This document shows, one piece after another, positions 54,577-64,000 of a stretch of DNA of 64,000 nucleotides. The stretch is from contig QCWG01000001.1 in the NCBI GenBank assembly GCA_003149575.1, positions 1,990,334 to 2,054,333 on the forward strand, given 5' to 3'. The first letter of the stretch is position 1; each line of letters opens with the position of its first letter. Position numbers and translations under genes: made by a program. The notes beneath the pieces are model-generated. The model saw only the letters and a program-made list of their open reading frames with translations. It ran no database searches and was not told the origin of the DNA. This stretch comes from Altererythrobacter sp. XM-24bin4. Its GTDB lineage: Bacteria; Pseudomonadota; Alphaproteobacteria; Sphingomonadales; Sphingomonadaceae.

Positions 54577-55503
54577 TTAGCCGCCAACAGCAGCTGCGAC
54601 TTCTGCAGCGAAGTCGCTTTCTTCCTTCTCGATGCCTTCGCCGAGCTGGAAGCGGACGTAGTCGACCAGCTTGATCGAGCCGCCGTTATCCTTGGCAGTG
54701 CGCGCAACAACATCTTCAACCGAAGACTTGTTGTCCATCACGAACATCTGGCTGAGCAGAGCGTTTTCTTTCGCGAACTTCTTGATCGCGCCATCGACCA
54801 TCTTTTCCTGCACGTTTTCAGGCTTGCCGCTCTCGGCTGCCTTTTCCGCTGCGATTGCACGCTCGCGCGCGATTACTTCAGGATCCAGGCCGTCTGCATC
54901 GAGAGCCTGTGGGAACATCGAAGCGATATGCATGGCGAGCTGCTTGCCAAACGGCACCAGCACGTCGTCGCCCAGGTCGCTCTCAAGAGCAACCAGAACG
55001 CCGATCTTGCCGAGGCCTTCTGCCGCCGCGTTGTGCATGTAAGAAACAACCGAACCCTGCGGTACCGACACGCTTTTCATGCGGCGGACCTGCTGGTTCT
55101 CGCCAATAGTAGCGATGTTGTTCGTCAGCTTGTCAGCCACAGTACCGCCATCTGGGTATGCAGCAGCTTTCAGAGTTTCGATATCGTCTGTGTCTACACT
55201 CAGAGCGACTTGCGTGGTCTTGCGCACGAAGTCCTGAAACTGGTCGTTCTTTGCAACGAAATCTGTTTCAGAGTTCACTTCGACTGCAACGCCCTTTTTG
55301 CCTTCAACGGTAACACCGACAAGGCCTTCAGCCGCAGTACGGCTAGACTTCTTCTGAGCGGTAGCGAGGCCCTTGGCGCGCAACGCGTCAACTGCGGCTT
55401 CGATATCGCCGTTTGCTTCTTCAAGCGCCTTTTTGGCGTCCATCATGCCCGCGCCGGTCTTCTCGCGCAGAGCCTTCACATCAGCGGCAGAAAATGCAGC
55501 CAT
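54577..55503 (-). CDS. tsf: Elongation factor Ts
   Basis: The 308-residue protein has the N-terminal UBA-like part '[28 protein letters not shown]' and the core '[22 protein letters not shown]'. It recycles EF-Tu. AAAGGAAATCACC precedes the ATG at 55503. It is paired with rpsB as usual. Confidence 0.98.
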   Translation of the reverse strand: MAAFSAADVKALREKTGAGMMDAKKALEEANGDIEAAVDALRAKGLATAQKKSSRTAAEGLVGVTVEGKKGVAVEVNSETDFVAKNDQFQDFVRKTTQVALSVDTDDIETLKAAAYPDGGTVADKLTNNIATIGENQQVRRMKSVSVPQGSVVSYMHNAAAEGLGKIGVLVALESDLGDDVLVPFGKQLAMHIASMFPQALDADGLDPEVIARERAIAAEKAAESGKPENVQEKMVDGAIKKFAKENALLSQMFVMDNKSSVEDVVARTAKDNGGSIKLVDYVRFQLGEGIEKEESDFAAEVAAAVGG

Positions 55504-55617
55504 GGTGATTTCCTTTTCAAATGGTCTGTGTGCACCGGGACCGCTCTTTAGCGGTGATACCCAGTACATTAGGGGTAGTGGATGACACGCCAAAGACGTA
55601 CCAGCCGAGATTAAGGC

Positions 55618-56367
55618 TTAAGCAGTCGCTTCAGCTGGTGGCTGTTCCATCGCACCAACGTCTTCACCGCTGTCGGCAACGGCTCCGCCGCGGCCAGCGA
55701 TAGCTGCTGAAGCAATCGCATCACAATAAAGGCGAACCGCACGGCTCGCGTCGTCATTGCCGGGTACCGGGAATGCGATGCCAGTCGGATCGACATTGGT
55801 GTCGAGAACCGCGATCACTGGAATGCCCAATACAGCCGCTTCCTTGATGGCGAGATCTTCCTTGTTCGCGTCAATCACAAACATCACGCTTGGAACGCCG
55901 CCCATGTCGCGGATGCCGCCCAATGAAAGCTCAAGCTTGTCACGCTCACGTGTCAGCTGCAGAACTTCTTTCTTCGTGAAGCCCGAAGTGTCGCCCGAAA
56001 GCTGCTCTTCAAGGGTCTTCATGCGCTTGATCGACTGGCTGATTGTCTTCCAGTTAGTGAGCATGCCGCCCAACCAGCGGTGGTTGACGAAGTGCTGACC
56101 CGAAGCGCGTGCGGCTTCTGCGATCGGCCCTTGCGCCTGACGCTTGGTGCCAACGAACAATACCTTGCCGCCAGAACGAACAGATTGCTCAACGAAGTCG
56201 AGAGCGCGCGCGAACAGTGGCACAGTCTGCGACAGGTCGATAATGTGAACACCGTTGCGATTGCCGAAGATATACGGCTTCATCCGCGGGTTCCAGCGGT
56301 GGGTCTGGTGGCCGAAGTGTGCGCCGGCCTCAATCAATTGCTGCATTGTGACGGTAGTGGCCGCCAT
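55618..56367 (-). CDS. rpsB: Ribosomal protein uS2
   Basis: The 249-residue S2 protein has '[23 protein letters not shown]', '[16 protein letters not shown]' and '[27 protein letters not shown]'. AAAGGAATTACCT precedes the ATG at 56367. The 5' leader contains a hairpin (56407-56433) that could mediate S2 autoregulation. Confidence 0.98.
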   Translation of the reverse strand: MAATTVTMQQLIEAGAHFGHQTHRWNPRMKPYIFGNRNGVHIIDLSQTVPLFARALDFVEQSVRSGGKVLFVGTKRQAQGPIAEAARASGQHFVNHRWLGGMLTNWKTISQSIKRMKTLEEQLSGDTSGFTKKEVLQLTRERDKLELSLGGIRDMGGVPSVMFVIDANKEDLAIKEAAVLGIPVIAVLDTNVDPTGIAFPVPGNDDASRAVRLYCDAIASAAIAGRGGAVADSGEDVGAMEQPPAEATA

Positions 56368-56406
56368 AGGTAATTCCTTTCCGGTTATGCCTCTGGAGAG
56401 CTGGAA

Positions 56407-56433
56407 CCTTGTTGCGGTATGTCCCGCGCAAGG
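56407..56433 (-). promoter_or_regulatory. Hairpin in the rpsB leader, possible S2 control element
   Basis: CCTTG-C-GCGG pairs with CCGC-AA-CAAGG around a six-base loop, about 40 nt before the rpsB start. Many bacteria autoregulate rpsB-tsf through a leader structure that binds S2. The match here is by position and folding only. Confidence 0.35.
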
Positions 56434-56435
56434 CA

Positions 56436-56694
56436 CCGGTATGTACGCTCACCATGTGGATTTGAACGGTTAGAACTCGGCCGGGATGGCCCTATTCTTC
56501 ACGAACGCCGCGCGCTCTAGACGTGAAATTGCCAAATATCCAGCCCCAATCGTGAAATTCGCGTGCGAGCCGGATATTCCCGCTTGACACCTTGGAACAT
56601 TTAGGGAACATGCGAAGCGGAACAAACGTGGTACACAATCAATGCCCGCTAGCGCTTGAAAGGTCAAGTGTTCGGGACAGGCAGGAGACAGCCC
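56436..56694. other. Intergenic stretch between rpsB and the small membrane gene
   Basis: This is most of a 327-nt gap. It should hold the rpsB promoter (minus) and the plus-strand promoter of the next gene. TTGACA at 56584-56589 is a possible -35 for the plus strand, but the matching -10 is poor. I see no gene. Confidence 0.3.
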
Positions 56695-56937
56695 ATGCTC
56701 ACTTTCGGACTTGCAGCCCTTTTTATGGTGATCGCCTTGGGGAGTATCATTTCCTTGTCAGACAGCGCACTGAAATGGCGCAATGCCTATCATTCGATGA
56801 AAGCTGAAATGGCTTTGGATAGTATTGCAGCTGTTCGGGTCAACGAAGCCGCGGTGGTGACTCTGCGTATGGCACCTGCTGCTCGCGCCGACGTTAGCCG
56901 GCAGGTTTCGCCCGCTCATCTTGCAATTGCCGCTTGA
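56695..56937 (+). CDS. Small single-pass membrane protein, function unknown
   Basis: The 80-residue protein has an N-terminal membrane segment ('LTFGLAALFMVIALGSIISL') and a helical, Ala/Arg-rich tail. AGGAGACAGCCC gives a good ribosome site for ATG 56695. The 3' end overlaps convergent pssA by 44 nt. No family is recognised. Confidence 0.65.
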   Translation: MLTFGLAALFMVIALGSIISLSDSALKWRNAYHSMKAEMALDSIAAVRVNEAAVVTLRMAPAARADVSRQVSPAHLAIAA

Positions 56938-57721
56938 TTTTTCCGTAGCGGTAAAGAGCCAGCGGCATCAACGCGACATAGATCACGCATATACCCGCAA
57001 GGGTCCACCACGGTTCTTGCAACAATGCTCCGAAAACGAGCGCAAAGACACCAATGACTTCCAGGCGAATGCTGCGCCTGGGTCGGATCGATTTCCAGCT
57101 GAATGTCGCAACATTGGAAATCATCAGCATGCCCGTTGCTGCAAGCCAGATTGAGACAAACACCGGATTGCGAAATTCCGCGATGTCTGTCGCCATCCAG
57201 AGATAGAAAGGCATGAATGCGAGCGCAGCCCCAATCGGAGCCGGAACGCCTGTCAGGAATCCGGCCAGCTTGTGCGGCTGATCATCCGTATCAATCTGCG
57301 CATTGAACCGTGCCAGACGCAGCGCGGCACAAATCGCAAATGCCAGCGACGCAAACCAGCCGAGCCGGGGCAAGTCCTGGATTGACCAAAGGTACAAAAT
57401 AATCGCCGGAGCCACACCGAAAGAGATCGAGTCCGCAAGGCTGTCAAGCTCGGCGCCAAAGCGCGATTGCGCATTCAGGAGGCGCGCGATGCGTCCATCT
57501 ACGCCGTCGAGCAATCCGGCAAGAACAACCGCGTAAACCGCCAAATTCCAATCGCTAGAGATCGCAAACCGAATGCCAGTCAATCCGGCTGCCAAAGCAG
57601 CGGCTGTGATTGCGTTTGGCAGAAGCGCCCGCAGGGAAAGCCCGCGCGTGGTCTTGGCAGGTTTGGGAAGGGTTTCCTCGCCCTCTTCCGACTTTGGCCC
57701 AACGCGCGGTGTGTCGCTCAC
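56894..57721 (-). CDS. pssA: CDP-diacylglycerol-serine O-phosphatidyltransferase
   Basis: The 275-residue membrane enzyme has the CDP-alcohol signature '[20 protein letters not shown]' followed by '[11 protein letters not shown]'. There are about seven membrane segments. It makes phosphatidylserine, which the adjacent Psd decarboxylates. It overlaps psd by ATGA. Confidence 0.94.
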   Translation of the reverse strand: MSDTPRVGPKSEEGEETLPKPAKTTRGLSLRALLPNAITAAALAAGLTGIRFAISSDWNLAVYAVVLAGLLDGVDGRIARLLNAQSRFGAELDSLADSISFGVAPAIILYLWSIQDLPRLGWFASLAFAICAALRLARFNAQIDTDDQPHKLAGFLTGVPAPIGAALAFMPFYLWMATDIAEFRNPVFVSIWLAATGMLMISNVATFSWKSIRPRRSIRLEVIGVFALVFGALLQEPWWTLAGICVIYVALMPLALYRYGKIKRQLQDERAKPAG

Positions 57722-58470
57722 TGAGCGATGCCTTCCAGCAGCTTCTGCGATCCCAGCTCAGCCAAGATGGTTTCGCCGGCGATGATCTTTTGCCCCATCA
57801 GAACCTTTGGATCGGTTCCAGCAGGCAGATACACATCTACGCGACTACCAAAGCGGATCAGGCCTACTCTTTGTCCAACGGCAACAATGTCACCTGGTTT
57901 AACGAAAGGCACAATACGCCTTGCGACAAGACCCGCAATCTGTGTGAAGGCAATCTTTACGCCGTCCTGTCGCTGTACCAGAAAATGCTGACGCTCGTTC
58001 TCTTCGCTCGCCTTATCCAAGTCCGCATTCATGAACTTACCCGGAATATAGACAACACGCTCGATCGTGCCTGCGATGGGTGAGCGATTGATGTGAACAT
58101 CGAACACGCTCATGAAGATCGAAATTCGTGTTACGGGTTCACGCGTTAAGCTTGGCGCGCCCGAACCATCATCGACGCACAGCTCTTCTGGTGGTTCACA
58201 CACAGTGATCGTCGAAACCAGCCCGTCCGCTGGCGCAACAATCACGTTTTCACCCTGCGGTACAACGCGTTCCGGATCGCGGAAAAATGCGAATACACCT
58301 GCAGACAAGAGCAACATCGGCCAACCGATGATTTCCCAATCGAGCAAGATAAGGGGGATCAGGCTAAGCCCGATAGCGATGACGCCAAATTTGCGCCCCT
58401 CGGGGTGTATCGGCGGCCAGCTCCAACTGACTTCGCCGCGCCCCTTATTGTCTAGAATTTCTCCGGCCAT
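57718..58470 (-). CDS. psd: Phosphatidylserine decarboxylase
   Basis: The 250-residue short-type Psd has N-terminal membrane segments ('[18 protein letters not shown]', '[14 protein letters not shown]'), '[20 protein letters not shown]' and the self-cleavage site F-G-S-R (G208/S209), where the pyruvoyl group forms from Ser. It makes phosphatidylethanolamine. ATG 58470 gives a family-like start but lacks a strong ribosome site. Confidence 0.93.
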   Translation of the reverse strand: MAGEILDNKGRGEVSWSWPPIHPEGRKFGVIAIGLSLIPLILLDWEIIGWPMLLLSAGVFAFFRDPERVVPQGENVIVAPADGLVSTITVCEPPEELCVDDGSGAPSLTREPVTRISIFMSVFDVHINRSPIAGTIERVVYIPGKFMNADLDKASEENERQHFLVQRQDGVKIAFTQIAGLVARRIVPFVKPGDIVAVGQRVGLIRFGSRVDVYLPAGTDPKVLMGQKIIAGETILAELGSQKLLEGIAQ

Positions 58471-58526
58471 GCCAAAGCGTTTAGGAGGTGGTTCGATGCG
58501 CTGCAAGCAAAGCCTGCCCGCTTTCG

Positions 58527-59672
58527 TCAACCAACTTTGCGTACAAACACCGTGCCAGCAGAATATCCTGCTCCAAAGCTGCAGATCAGGCCATCATCCC
58601 CTACAGCCAGATCTTCGCTGTGCTTGTGAAAGGCAATGATCGAGCCAGCACTCGATGTGTTGGCGTAAGTATCAAGCACGGTCGGGCTTTCGTCATTGCT
58701 TGCTTCGTGACCCAGAACCTTGTGCGAAATCAGGCGGTTCATACCGGCATTGGCCTGATGCAACCACAGACGGCGCAGGCCCTTCGGATCGATCTCCAGT
58801 CGCTCGGCTTCATCGATGATCATCTGCGCAACCATTGGCACCACTTCTTTGAAGACCTTGCGGCCTTCCTGCACAAACAGCTTGTCTGGCTTGCCGTCGC
58901 CATCAGGATGCGCGCGGTTCAGAAAACCGAAATTGTTGCGGATGTTGTTGGAGAATACGGTCTTTAGCTTTGTGCCCAAGATGTCCCAATGCTCTGGCGG
59001 AGCGATAGCTGCATCTTCAACCAGCACAGCGGTCGCAACATCGCCAAAAATGAAATGGCTATCGCGGTCACGCCAGTTCAAATGGCCCGACGTAATCTCA
59101 GGGCTTACCACCAGCACACTCTTGGCATTCCCTGCGCGAATGTAATCTGCCGCTGTCTGGATACCGAACGTCGCTGAAGAGCACGCAACATTCATGTCAA
59201 AGCCGAAACCCTCGATGCCCAGCTCTTGCTGAATTTCGATGGCCATCGCCGGATATGCGCGTTGCATGTTCGAAGCGGCACAAAGCACCGCATCCACGTC
59301 TTTGGGATCGCGCCCCGCCCGCTCCAATGCCTGGCGCGCGGCCTTGACGCCGATCTCCGCCATGATCGAAAGCTCGTCATTGCCCCGCTCTTCCCAGCGC
59401 GGCGACATGATGTCTGGATCGAGTATCGGCTCTTTCGCCATCACGTGGCGTGCCTTTATCCCGCTCGCTTTCTCGATGAACTCAACCGAGCTCGGCTGAA
59501 GCGCTTCGACTTCGCCTGCAGCAATAGCATTCGCATTGCTCGCGTTGTGCCCCTCCACATAATCGTTGTAACTGGCAACCAGCTCTTCATTGGTTATGAC
59601 ATGTTCCGGTGTAAAAAGACCGGTAGCGGAGATAACAGGGCGGCCTGTTCGATCTTGGGCAGTGAGTTCCAT
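58527..59672 (-). CDS. Beta-ketoacyl-ACP synthase III (long FabH-like)
   Basis: The 381-residue thiolase-fold enzyme has C164 in 'VACSSATFG', His in '[10 protein letters not shown]' and Asn in 'YANTSSAGS', the FabH triad. It is longer than E. coli FabH (about 317), with an inserted helix-rich part near the N-terminus ('[20 protein letters not shown]'). It could start fatty-acid synthesis with a longer primer or make a special ketone/lipid. The substrate is not clear. Confidence 0.85.
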   Translation of the reverse strand: MELTAQDRTGRPVISATGLFTPEHVITNEELVASYNDYVEGHNASNANAIAAGEVEALQPSSVEFIEKASGIKARHVMAKEPILDPDIMSPRWEERGNDELSIMAEIGVKAARQALERAGRDPKDVDAVLCAASNMQRAYPAMAIEIQQELGIEGFGFDMNVACSSATFGIQTAADYIRAGNAKSVLVVSPEITSGHLNWRDRDSHFIFGDVATAVLVEDAAIAPPEHWDILGTKLKTVFSNNIRNNFGFLNRAHPDGDGKPDKLFVQEGRKVFKEVVPMVAQMIIDEAERLEIDPKGLRRLWLHQANAGMNRLISHKVLGHEASNDESPTVLDTYANTSSAGSIIAFHKHSEDLAVGDDGLICSFGAGYSAGTVFVRKVG

Positions 59673-59785
59673 GGTACGCGGGAATAGTAACCTTCCCCCT
59701 CCACGGCAAGTCAAAGCGCCCAGTATGCTTGTGAGCTTTTGCACACTTGCACTGCGCTGCTATGACACCGCATGGGAGAGCACGA

Positions 59786-59995
59786 TTGGTCAGCAACGCA
59801 GATCCAGTGTCGGTATATATCCACGAAGGTTTTGCCAAGGGCGAGTTTGTTGTAATGCGGGGCGCACGTGATGCGCTTTTAGGAATGCCCGCATTGATCT
59901 TGCCCAGAGTACAAGTGAAAATGCGTGCCGGGGATTTACCGAAACCAGAGGAGAACGGCGTGAGATATCTCAAGATACCGGTGGACCAGCTATGA
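59786..59995 (+). CDS. Small protein upstream of the YeeE pair, function unknown
   Basis: The protein has 69 residues. The TTG at 59786 has GGGAG at the right distance (GGGAGAGCACGA), while an upstream ATG at 59762 has none. The stop overlaps the next gene as ATGA, so it is translated with the YeeE pair. No signal peptide is seen, and there are no cysteines. It could be a partner or regulator of the transporter. No family is recognised. Confidence 0.65.
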   Translation: MVSNADPVSVYIHEGFAKGEFVVMRGARDALLGMPALILPRVQVKMRAGDLPKPEENGVRYLKIPVDQL

Positions 59996-60438
59996 CCTTG
60001 GCATACTTCCCGGACGCCCAGCCACTCGAAGGCCTGATCGGCGGACTCATGATTGGCATCGCAGCGGCTATCATGTTGCTCGGCCTTGGTCGTATCGCCG
60101 GAGCTAGCGGGCTGGCAGGCCGCAGTATTGGACTGAGCGATGCCGGCCCCCCGCGGATTGTCGCCTCAATGTTCATCGCGGGCCTGATACTTGGCGCTTT
60201 GTTATTCCAAGGCGCGTTTGGCCCGATAGAATCCACTTACCCCCCATCGATAGGTTGGTTGATTACGGGCGGGCTGATCACTGGTTTTGGAACGCGGCTC
60301 GGAAGCGGTTGCACAAGCGGGCATGGTGTTTGCGGGATGTCGCGGCTCAGCCGCAGGTCAATTGTGGCCGTCATGACTTTCATTGGCAGTGGCATGACAA
60401 CGGTTGCCATCGTCAATTTCGCAGGCGGAGGCTGGTAA
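59992..60438 (+). CDS. YeeE/YedE family membrane protein, first half
   Basis: The 148-residue protein has four membrane segments with the transporter motif 'GSGCTSGHGVCGMSRLS'. Members of this family (YeeE/PmpA) carry thiosulfate or related sulfur compounds. Two half-size proteins are encoded in tandem, this one and the next, which together probably form one full transporter. Confidence 0.9.
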   Translation: MTLAYFPDAQPLEGLIGGLMIGIAAAIMLLGLGRIAGASGLAGRSIGLSDAGPPRIVASMFIAGLILGALLFQGAFGPIESTYPPSIGWLITGGLITGFGTRLGSGCTSGHGVCGMSRLSRRSIVAVMTFIGSGMTTVAIVNFAGGGW

Positions 60439-60848
60439 TGAGGCAAGCAATTATCGCTCTTCTTTCCGGTGCTTTGTTCGGAGGCGGGCTCGCCCTTTCG
60501 GGAATGATGGACCCTTCCCGCGTTCGCGGTTTTCTCGACATAGCCGGGCATTGGGATCCCACGCTGGCTTTCGTCATGGGTGGTGCGACGCTGGTAATGG
60601 CGGTCGCTTGGCTGGTTCAACGCAGGATGGAGCGGCCCATCGCCGATACCGGCTTCTCGTTGCCGGGCACAGACTTAATTGATCGGCGATTGACGTTCGG
60701 CTCAGCGTTGTTCGGAGTGGGATGGGGTTTGGCCGGACTTTGCCCGGGTCCTGGCATCGCATCACTGGCGGTCAATCCGATCCCTGCCGGCATTTTCGTC
60801 GCTTCGATGTTCGCCGGGATGACGATTTTCAAAGCAGTCGAAAAATAA
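60438..60848 (+). CDS. YeeE/YedE family membrane protein, second half (DUF6691-like)
   Basis: The 136-residue protein has four membrane segments. It starts 'IIALLSGALFGGGLALSGM' and has the motif 'GLAGLCPGPGIAS'. It is translationally coupled to the first half (TAATG). This pair resembles the PmpA/PmpB arrangement. The tRNA-Tyr gene follows on the other strand. Confidence 0.9.
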   Translation: MRQAIIALLSGALFGGGLALSGMMDPSRVRGFLDIAGHWDPTLAFVMGGATLVMAVAWLVQRRMERPIADTGFSLPGTDLIDRRLTFGSALFGVGWGLAGLCPGPGIASLAVNPIPAGIFVASMFAGMTIFKAVEK

Positions 60849-60860
60849 CCAAACAAGGAA

Positions 60861-60946
60861 ATGGTGGACAGGGCTGGATTCGAACCAGCGTACGCTTGCG
60901 CGGGCAGATTTACAGTCTGCTGCCTTTAACCACTCGGCCACCTGTC
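60861..60946 (-). tRNA. tRNA-Tyr (GTA anticodon)
   Basis: This is an 86-nt class II tRNA with a long variable arm. The acceptor is GGACAGG with CCTGTCC, the anticodon stem GCAGA/TCTGC encloses a loop with GTA, and CCA is encoded. Its 3' end sits 13 nt from the YeeE stop. Confidence 0.95.
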
Positions 60947-61086
60947 CACATATTCCTGCGGGAAAAATAGAGCTGCTGTGGGGCGGCTCCGAATGCCGAG
61001 ACGCGCCCCTTTGGCGAAGCGGCGCTTGCCTGTCAATGGTGTGGCTGGCAGGGGAGCGGCAACAAAGCACTTTTTGGAGAACAGTA

Positions 61087-61875
61087 ATGGCCAAAGGCGA
61101 TCGCAAACGCGCGCTTAGAGGTCGGGCAGGACGAATGAAAGGTGGGCGGGGCTCCGGTCGTGCGACCGCCGGTCATGCACGGCTATGGGGGCGGCATGCG
61201 GTGGAAGCGGCATTGAAAAATCCTGCACGCATTCACCGCAAGCTATGGGCCACGCGCGAAGGCATCGAATCACTCGATGGCGAGTTGCCGGCCGATTTCC
61301 CGATCGAGTATGCAGATGTCACCGATCTTGCGCGCCTGGTTGCGAAGGACGCGCCACATCAGGGCCTGGTGCTCGAATGCGAGGCGTTGGAGAATCGCTT
61401 TCTGGACGAATTTACCGACGCAGATCCTGCGCGCCCATTGATTGTGCTCGATCAGGTCACCGATCCGCACAATGTCGGCGCAATCTTGCGTTCGGGTGCG
61501 GCGTTCGGTGCAGCTGCCATTGTCACGCAAGACAGGCATTCGCCGCCCGAATCCGGCGTGGTCGCAAAATCGGCGTCGGGTGCGCTCGAAGTCGTGCCTT
61601 GGATACGCGTGGTCAATCTAGCGCGTGCACTCGAGGAAATGGCCGAAGCCGGCTATTGGCGGATTGGCCTTACGGGGCATGCGGAGGCCACGCTTGCCGA
61701 GGCTCTGCCAGCAGGTCCGGTTGCTCTCGTACTAGGCGCAGAAGGCGCCGGTATGCGGCAAAACATCGAAGGGCACTGTGATGCACTGGCCAAGCTGCCG
61801 ATCACACGGGCAGTGGAAAGCCTTAATGTGAGCAATGCCGCTGCAATCGCGCTTTATGCCACAACAACACGATAG
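61087..61875 (+). CDS. rlmB: 23S rRNA (guanosine-2'-O)-methyltransferase RlmB (TrmH family)
   Basis: This 262-residue SpoU/TrmH methyltransferase has a basic N-terminal tail ('MAKGDRKRALRGRAGRMKGG') and a substrate-binding domain with 'LWGRHAVEAAL'. The SAM knot motifs are 'VTDPHNVGAILRSGAAFG', 'VALVLGAEGAGMR' and 'SLNVSNAAAIALY'. The Gm2251 target is the usual RlmB role; other TrmH targets are possible. Confidence 0.9.
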   Translation: MAKGDRKRALRGRAGRMKGGRGSGRATAGHARLWGRHAVEAALKNPARIHRKLWATREGIESLDGELPADFPIEYADVTDLARLVAKDAPHQGLVLECEALENRFLDEFTDADPARPLIVLDQVTDPHNVGAILRSGAAFGAAAIVTQDRHSPPESGVVAKSASGALEVVPWIRVVNLARALEEMAEAGYWRIGLTGHAEATLAEALPAGPVALVLGAEGAGMRQNIEGHCDALAKLPITRAVESLNVSNAAAIALYATTTR

Positions 61876-61897
61876 CCAGTCTGTCAGGAGAACAAAC

Positions 61898-62758
61898 ATG
61901 AATGCCGCCCTACGAATTCGTACGACTGCCATTTTGGCGGCTTTTGCGTTGGCCCTAACCGGCTGCTTCGTTTCACCTGGCAAATTCACCTCTGAGCTGG
62001 TGCTAGAGGAAGGAGGCGCATTCAGCTTCACCTATGACGGCGAAATTTTCTTCCTAGGTCTGAGCGACCTAGCCCAGATGGAAGCGGCGGCAGAGGAGTT
62101 CGAAGCCGACGAGTGCTACACAGATAACTACGACGTGCGTGATTGCACGGAAACAGAATTGGCTGAGCAACGGGCAGAATGGGATGCGGGCGCGCAAGAG
62201 CGCATCGCCAAGGCGCAAAAAGAAGCCGAGGATATGGCGAAGATGATGGGCGGGATTGATCCAAACGATCCGGAGGCGGGCGAAAAACTGCGCGAGCTAT
62301 TACTGCGTCACAAAGGCTGGGAGCGGGTCGAAATCAAAGGCAACGGCGTTTTCGACGTGAGCTATGTCGCCAGCGGCAATCTGAGCCATGATTTCAGCTT
62401 CCCCGTCATCGAGGGTTTTCCCGCCGGCACCACCTTTGTCGAAGTCATCTTACGCGACGAGAATACAGTCAGGGTCAATGCGCCGGGCTACTCTGCACAA
62501 GAGGACGCTAACCCGATGAGCGCAATGATGGGCGGCATGATGGGTCTGGCGAGCCTGGGATCATTGGGAGAAAACGCGAACAATATACCCAATATGCCCA
62601 GCATGGAAGGCACCTTCACCATCGTTACGAACGGAGCGATCCGGGCAAACAATACAGACGAAGGATCGACAACATCACCGCGCGGCGAAGTGCTGACTTG
62701 GGAAGTTGATGGCAGCACACAGAACGCACCGACTGCACTGATCAAGCTGGCCGACTAA
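61898..62758 (+). CDS. Putative lipoprotein, function unknown
   Basis: The protein has 286 residues. The lipobox is 'LTGC', with the lipidated Cys at about residue 23. It is acidic and secreted, with a central helix ('AEQRAEWDAGAQERIAKAQKEAEDMAKMM') and a Met/Gly patch 'MMGGMMG'. CAGGAG precedes ATG 61898. No family is recognised; a surface or periplasmic role is likely. Confidence 0.8.
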   Translation: MNAALRIRTTAILAAFALALTGCFVSPGKFTSELVLEEGGAFSFTYDGEIFFLGLSDLAQMEAAAEEFEADECYTDNYDVRDCTETELAEQRAEWDAGAQERIAKAQKEAEDMAKMMGGIDPNDPEAGEKLRELLLRHKGWERVEIKGNGVFDVSYVASGNLSHDFSFPVIEGFPAGTTFVEVILRDENTVRVNAPGYSAQEDANPMSAMMGGMMGLASLGSLGENANNIPNMPSMEGTFTIVTNGAIRANNTDEGSTTSPRGEVLTWEVDGSTQNAPTALIKLAD

Positions 62759-62774
62759 CACCATCTTTCGAGCA

Positions 62775-62813
62775 AAGAAAAACCCCGCAGGACTGCTCCG
62801 GCGGGGTCATTTT
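62775..62813. terminator. Bidirectional terminator between the lipoprotein gene and hup
   Basis: ACCCCGC (62782-62788) pairs with GCGGGGT (62801-62807). AAAAA before and TTTTT after allow termination on both strands. It serves the plus-strand lipoprotein and the convergent hup gene. Confidence 0.85.
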
Positions 62814-62850
62814 TCTTGCGCGCGGATTGAGCGCGCTTACAAACGTGTTC

Positions 62851-63123
62851 TTAGTTCACCGCGTCTTTCAAGCCCTTGCCGGCTTTGAACTTTGGCTGGT
62901 TCGACGCCTTGATCGTCATCGGCTCGCCAGTCCGCGGGTTGCGTCCGGTCGAAGCTTTGCGCTTTGCGACCGAAAATGTTCCAAAGCCAACCAGACGAAC
63001 TTCATCGCCACCCGACAATGCTTTGGTGATTGTATCGAACACGCCCTCAACAGCACTGGCTGAATCACTTTTGGACAAGCCGCTTGCATCGGCCACAGCG
63101 CTGATCAGATCGTTTTTGTTCAT
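62851..63123 (-). CDS. hup: DNA-binding protein HU
   Basis: The 90-residue HU/IHF-fold protein has 'MNKNDLISAVADASGLSKSD', 'VRLVGFGTFSVAKRKASTGRNPRTGEPM' and the end 'KFKAGKGLKDAVN'. It compacts and bends DNA. The ATG at 63123 is the conserved start; the upstream frame is not conserved. It lies downstream of lon, as in many alphaproteobacteria. Confidence 0.97.
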   Translation of the reverse strand: MNKNDLISAVADASGLSKSDSASAVEGVFDTITKALSGGDEVRLVGFGTFSVAKRKASTGRNPRTGEPMTIKASNQPKFKAGKGLKDAVN

Positions 63124-63388
63124 TCTTAGAGAACCCCTGTTTCTCGAATTCAAAAAATATACTCGAAAGTTTTCCCTCTTGGGACGGGCAAATTGAGACG
63201 TTTTTACCCGCGCTGTCAAAGGCAAATCGCGCAGAAAAGTGCCATTTTTCGAGAATCTGGCACCATTTACGATAAACTGTGCCGCATTGGCGCAGAGCTA
63301 AGGGTCAAGGTCACCGGATTGCGTCACAAGGCGCGTCAGCGCCCGGCAATTTGCACTGCCGAGTCGCTGCGCTGCACCATGTAATTGC

Positions 63389-64000
63389 TCAATGCGCTGT
63401 TGGCGCGCCATGTCCGCTGATCGCTGGCGGCACCGGCTGGCTGGCCAGATCGTCCGCCTCTGTCCACTCGATTTCTTCGAGCGCGTCAGTCAGCGCCCGT
63501 TCCAGAACCTGATCGACATGGCTGACCGGAACGATCTCCAAGCCTTCCTTCACATTATCGGGAATCTCCGCCAGATCCTTCACATTCTCTTCAGGAATGA
63601 GGACAGTCTTGATCCCGCCACGTAGCGCTGCGAGCAGTTTTTCCTTCAGCCCGCCAATCGGCAACACGCGACCTCGCAATGTGACCTCGCCGGTCATCGC
63701 GACATCCGGACGCACCGCAACGCCGCTGAGAGCAGACACGATCGATGTCACCATGCCGATACCGGCGCTTGGCCCATCCTTTGGCACCGCACCTTCAGGC
63801 AAGTGGATGTGAATGTTGCGTCGCTGGAAGATCGACGGCTTGATCCCGTATGCAGGCGCACGCGCTTTTACGAAGCTGAACGCAGCCGCAATACTTTCAC
63901 TCATCACATCGCCCAACTTGCCGGTCGACTTGATCTCGCCTTTGCCAGGCGTGGTCACGCTTTCAATGGTCAGCAGCTCACCACCAACCGACGTCCATGC
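63389..64000 (-). CDS. lon: Lon protease, C-terminal part (5' end outside window)
   Basis: The visible 203 residues are the end of the proteolytic domain of Lon. The catalytic Ser is in '[11 protein letters not shown]' and the Lys in '[14 protein letters not shown]'. '[10 protein letters not shown]'-type substrate-loop residues and '[21 protein letters not shown]' are also present. Lon is an ATP-dependent protease degrading damaged and regulatory proteins. The ATPase part lies outside the window. Confidence 0.96.
   Translation of the reverse strand, partial: AWTSVGGELLTIESVTTPGKGEIKSTGKLGDVMSESIAAAFSFVKARAPAYGIKPSIFQRRNIHIHLPEGAVPKDGPSAGIGMVTSIVSALSGVAVRPDVAMTGEVTLRGRVLPIGGLKEKLLAALRGGIKTVLIPEENVKDLAEIPDNVKEGLEIVPVSHVDQVLERALTDALEEIEWTEADDLASQPVPPAISGHGAPTAH

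Overview
The window looks like chromosome from an alphaproteobacterium of the Sphingomonadales, most likely an Erythrobacteraceae member. This is inferred from gene order and protein style, not from a database search. Supporting blocks are rpsB-tsf-pyrH-frr-uppS-cdsA-dxr-rseP-bamA-skp-fabZ, acpP-fabF-mltG, ccmCDEFGHI, and OxyR next to RNase D. There is no rRNA, CRISPR array or recognisable insertion sequence.

Left end (1-3117): the tail of a molybdopterin oxidoreductase, then a scar where a headless lptB-like fragment (minus) abuts a headless cyclopropane-fatty-acid synthase fragment (plus). A DUF1295 membrane protein and a DoxX protein follow.

Accessory region (3118-15373): two back-to-back heavy-metal modules end in the 3' part of a tRNA-Met gene (15374-15450). 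Module 1 (3118-9535) carries a czcICBA-type RND efflux operon. Module 2 (9536-15373) carries a csoR-copA-copB-DUF411 copper operon and a divergent DUF2231 / DUF305 / glutaredoxin-MauE operon, with a palindromic operator candidate between them. Both modules start with the same 33-bp repeat, which contains the last 12 nt of the tRNA. Both end with a related 38-bp block, and both begin with a 39-codon ORF that starts inside the repeat. No integrase is present. This is the strongest candidate for an undescribed system in the window.

Core region (15451-64000): fatty-acid and envelope genes (mltG, fabF, acpP), aspS, rnd, oxyR, pgsA, an LplT-like flippase, a ThDP enzyme, an EVE protein and a GGDEF-EAL protein. 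Next come dapF-mtaB-ftsY-ispZ in an overlapping run, kup, and the cytochrome c maturation operon ccmCDEFGHI, including a 46-residue ccmD. These are followed by an amino-acid dehydrogenase, tRNA-His, a 2OG-Fe(II) oxygenase followed by a DksA/TraR gene with an in-frame stop, rpmE, and the long envelope/translation operon from rpsB to fabZ. The right end holds pssA-psd, a ketoacyl synthase III, a YeeE/YedE pair, tRNA-Tyr, rlmB, a lipoprotein, the HU gene and the 3' part of lon.

Most core genes sit in translationally coupled operons (ATGA, TAATG or TGATG overlaps), and several use TTG starts with good Shine-Dalgarno sequences.
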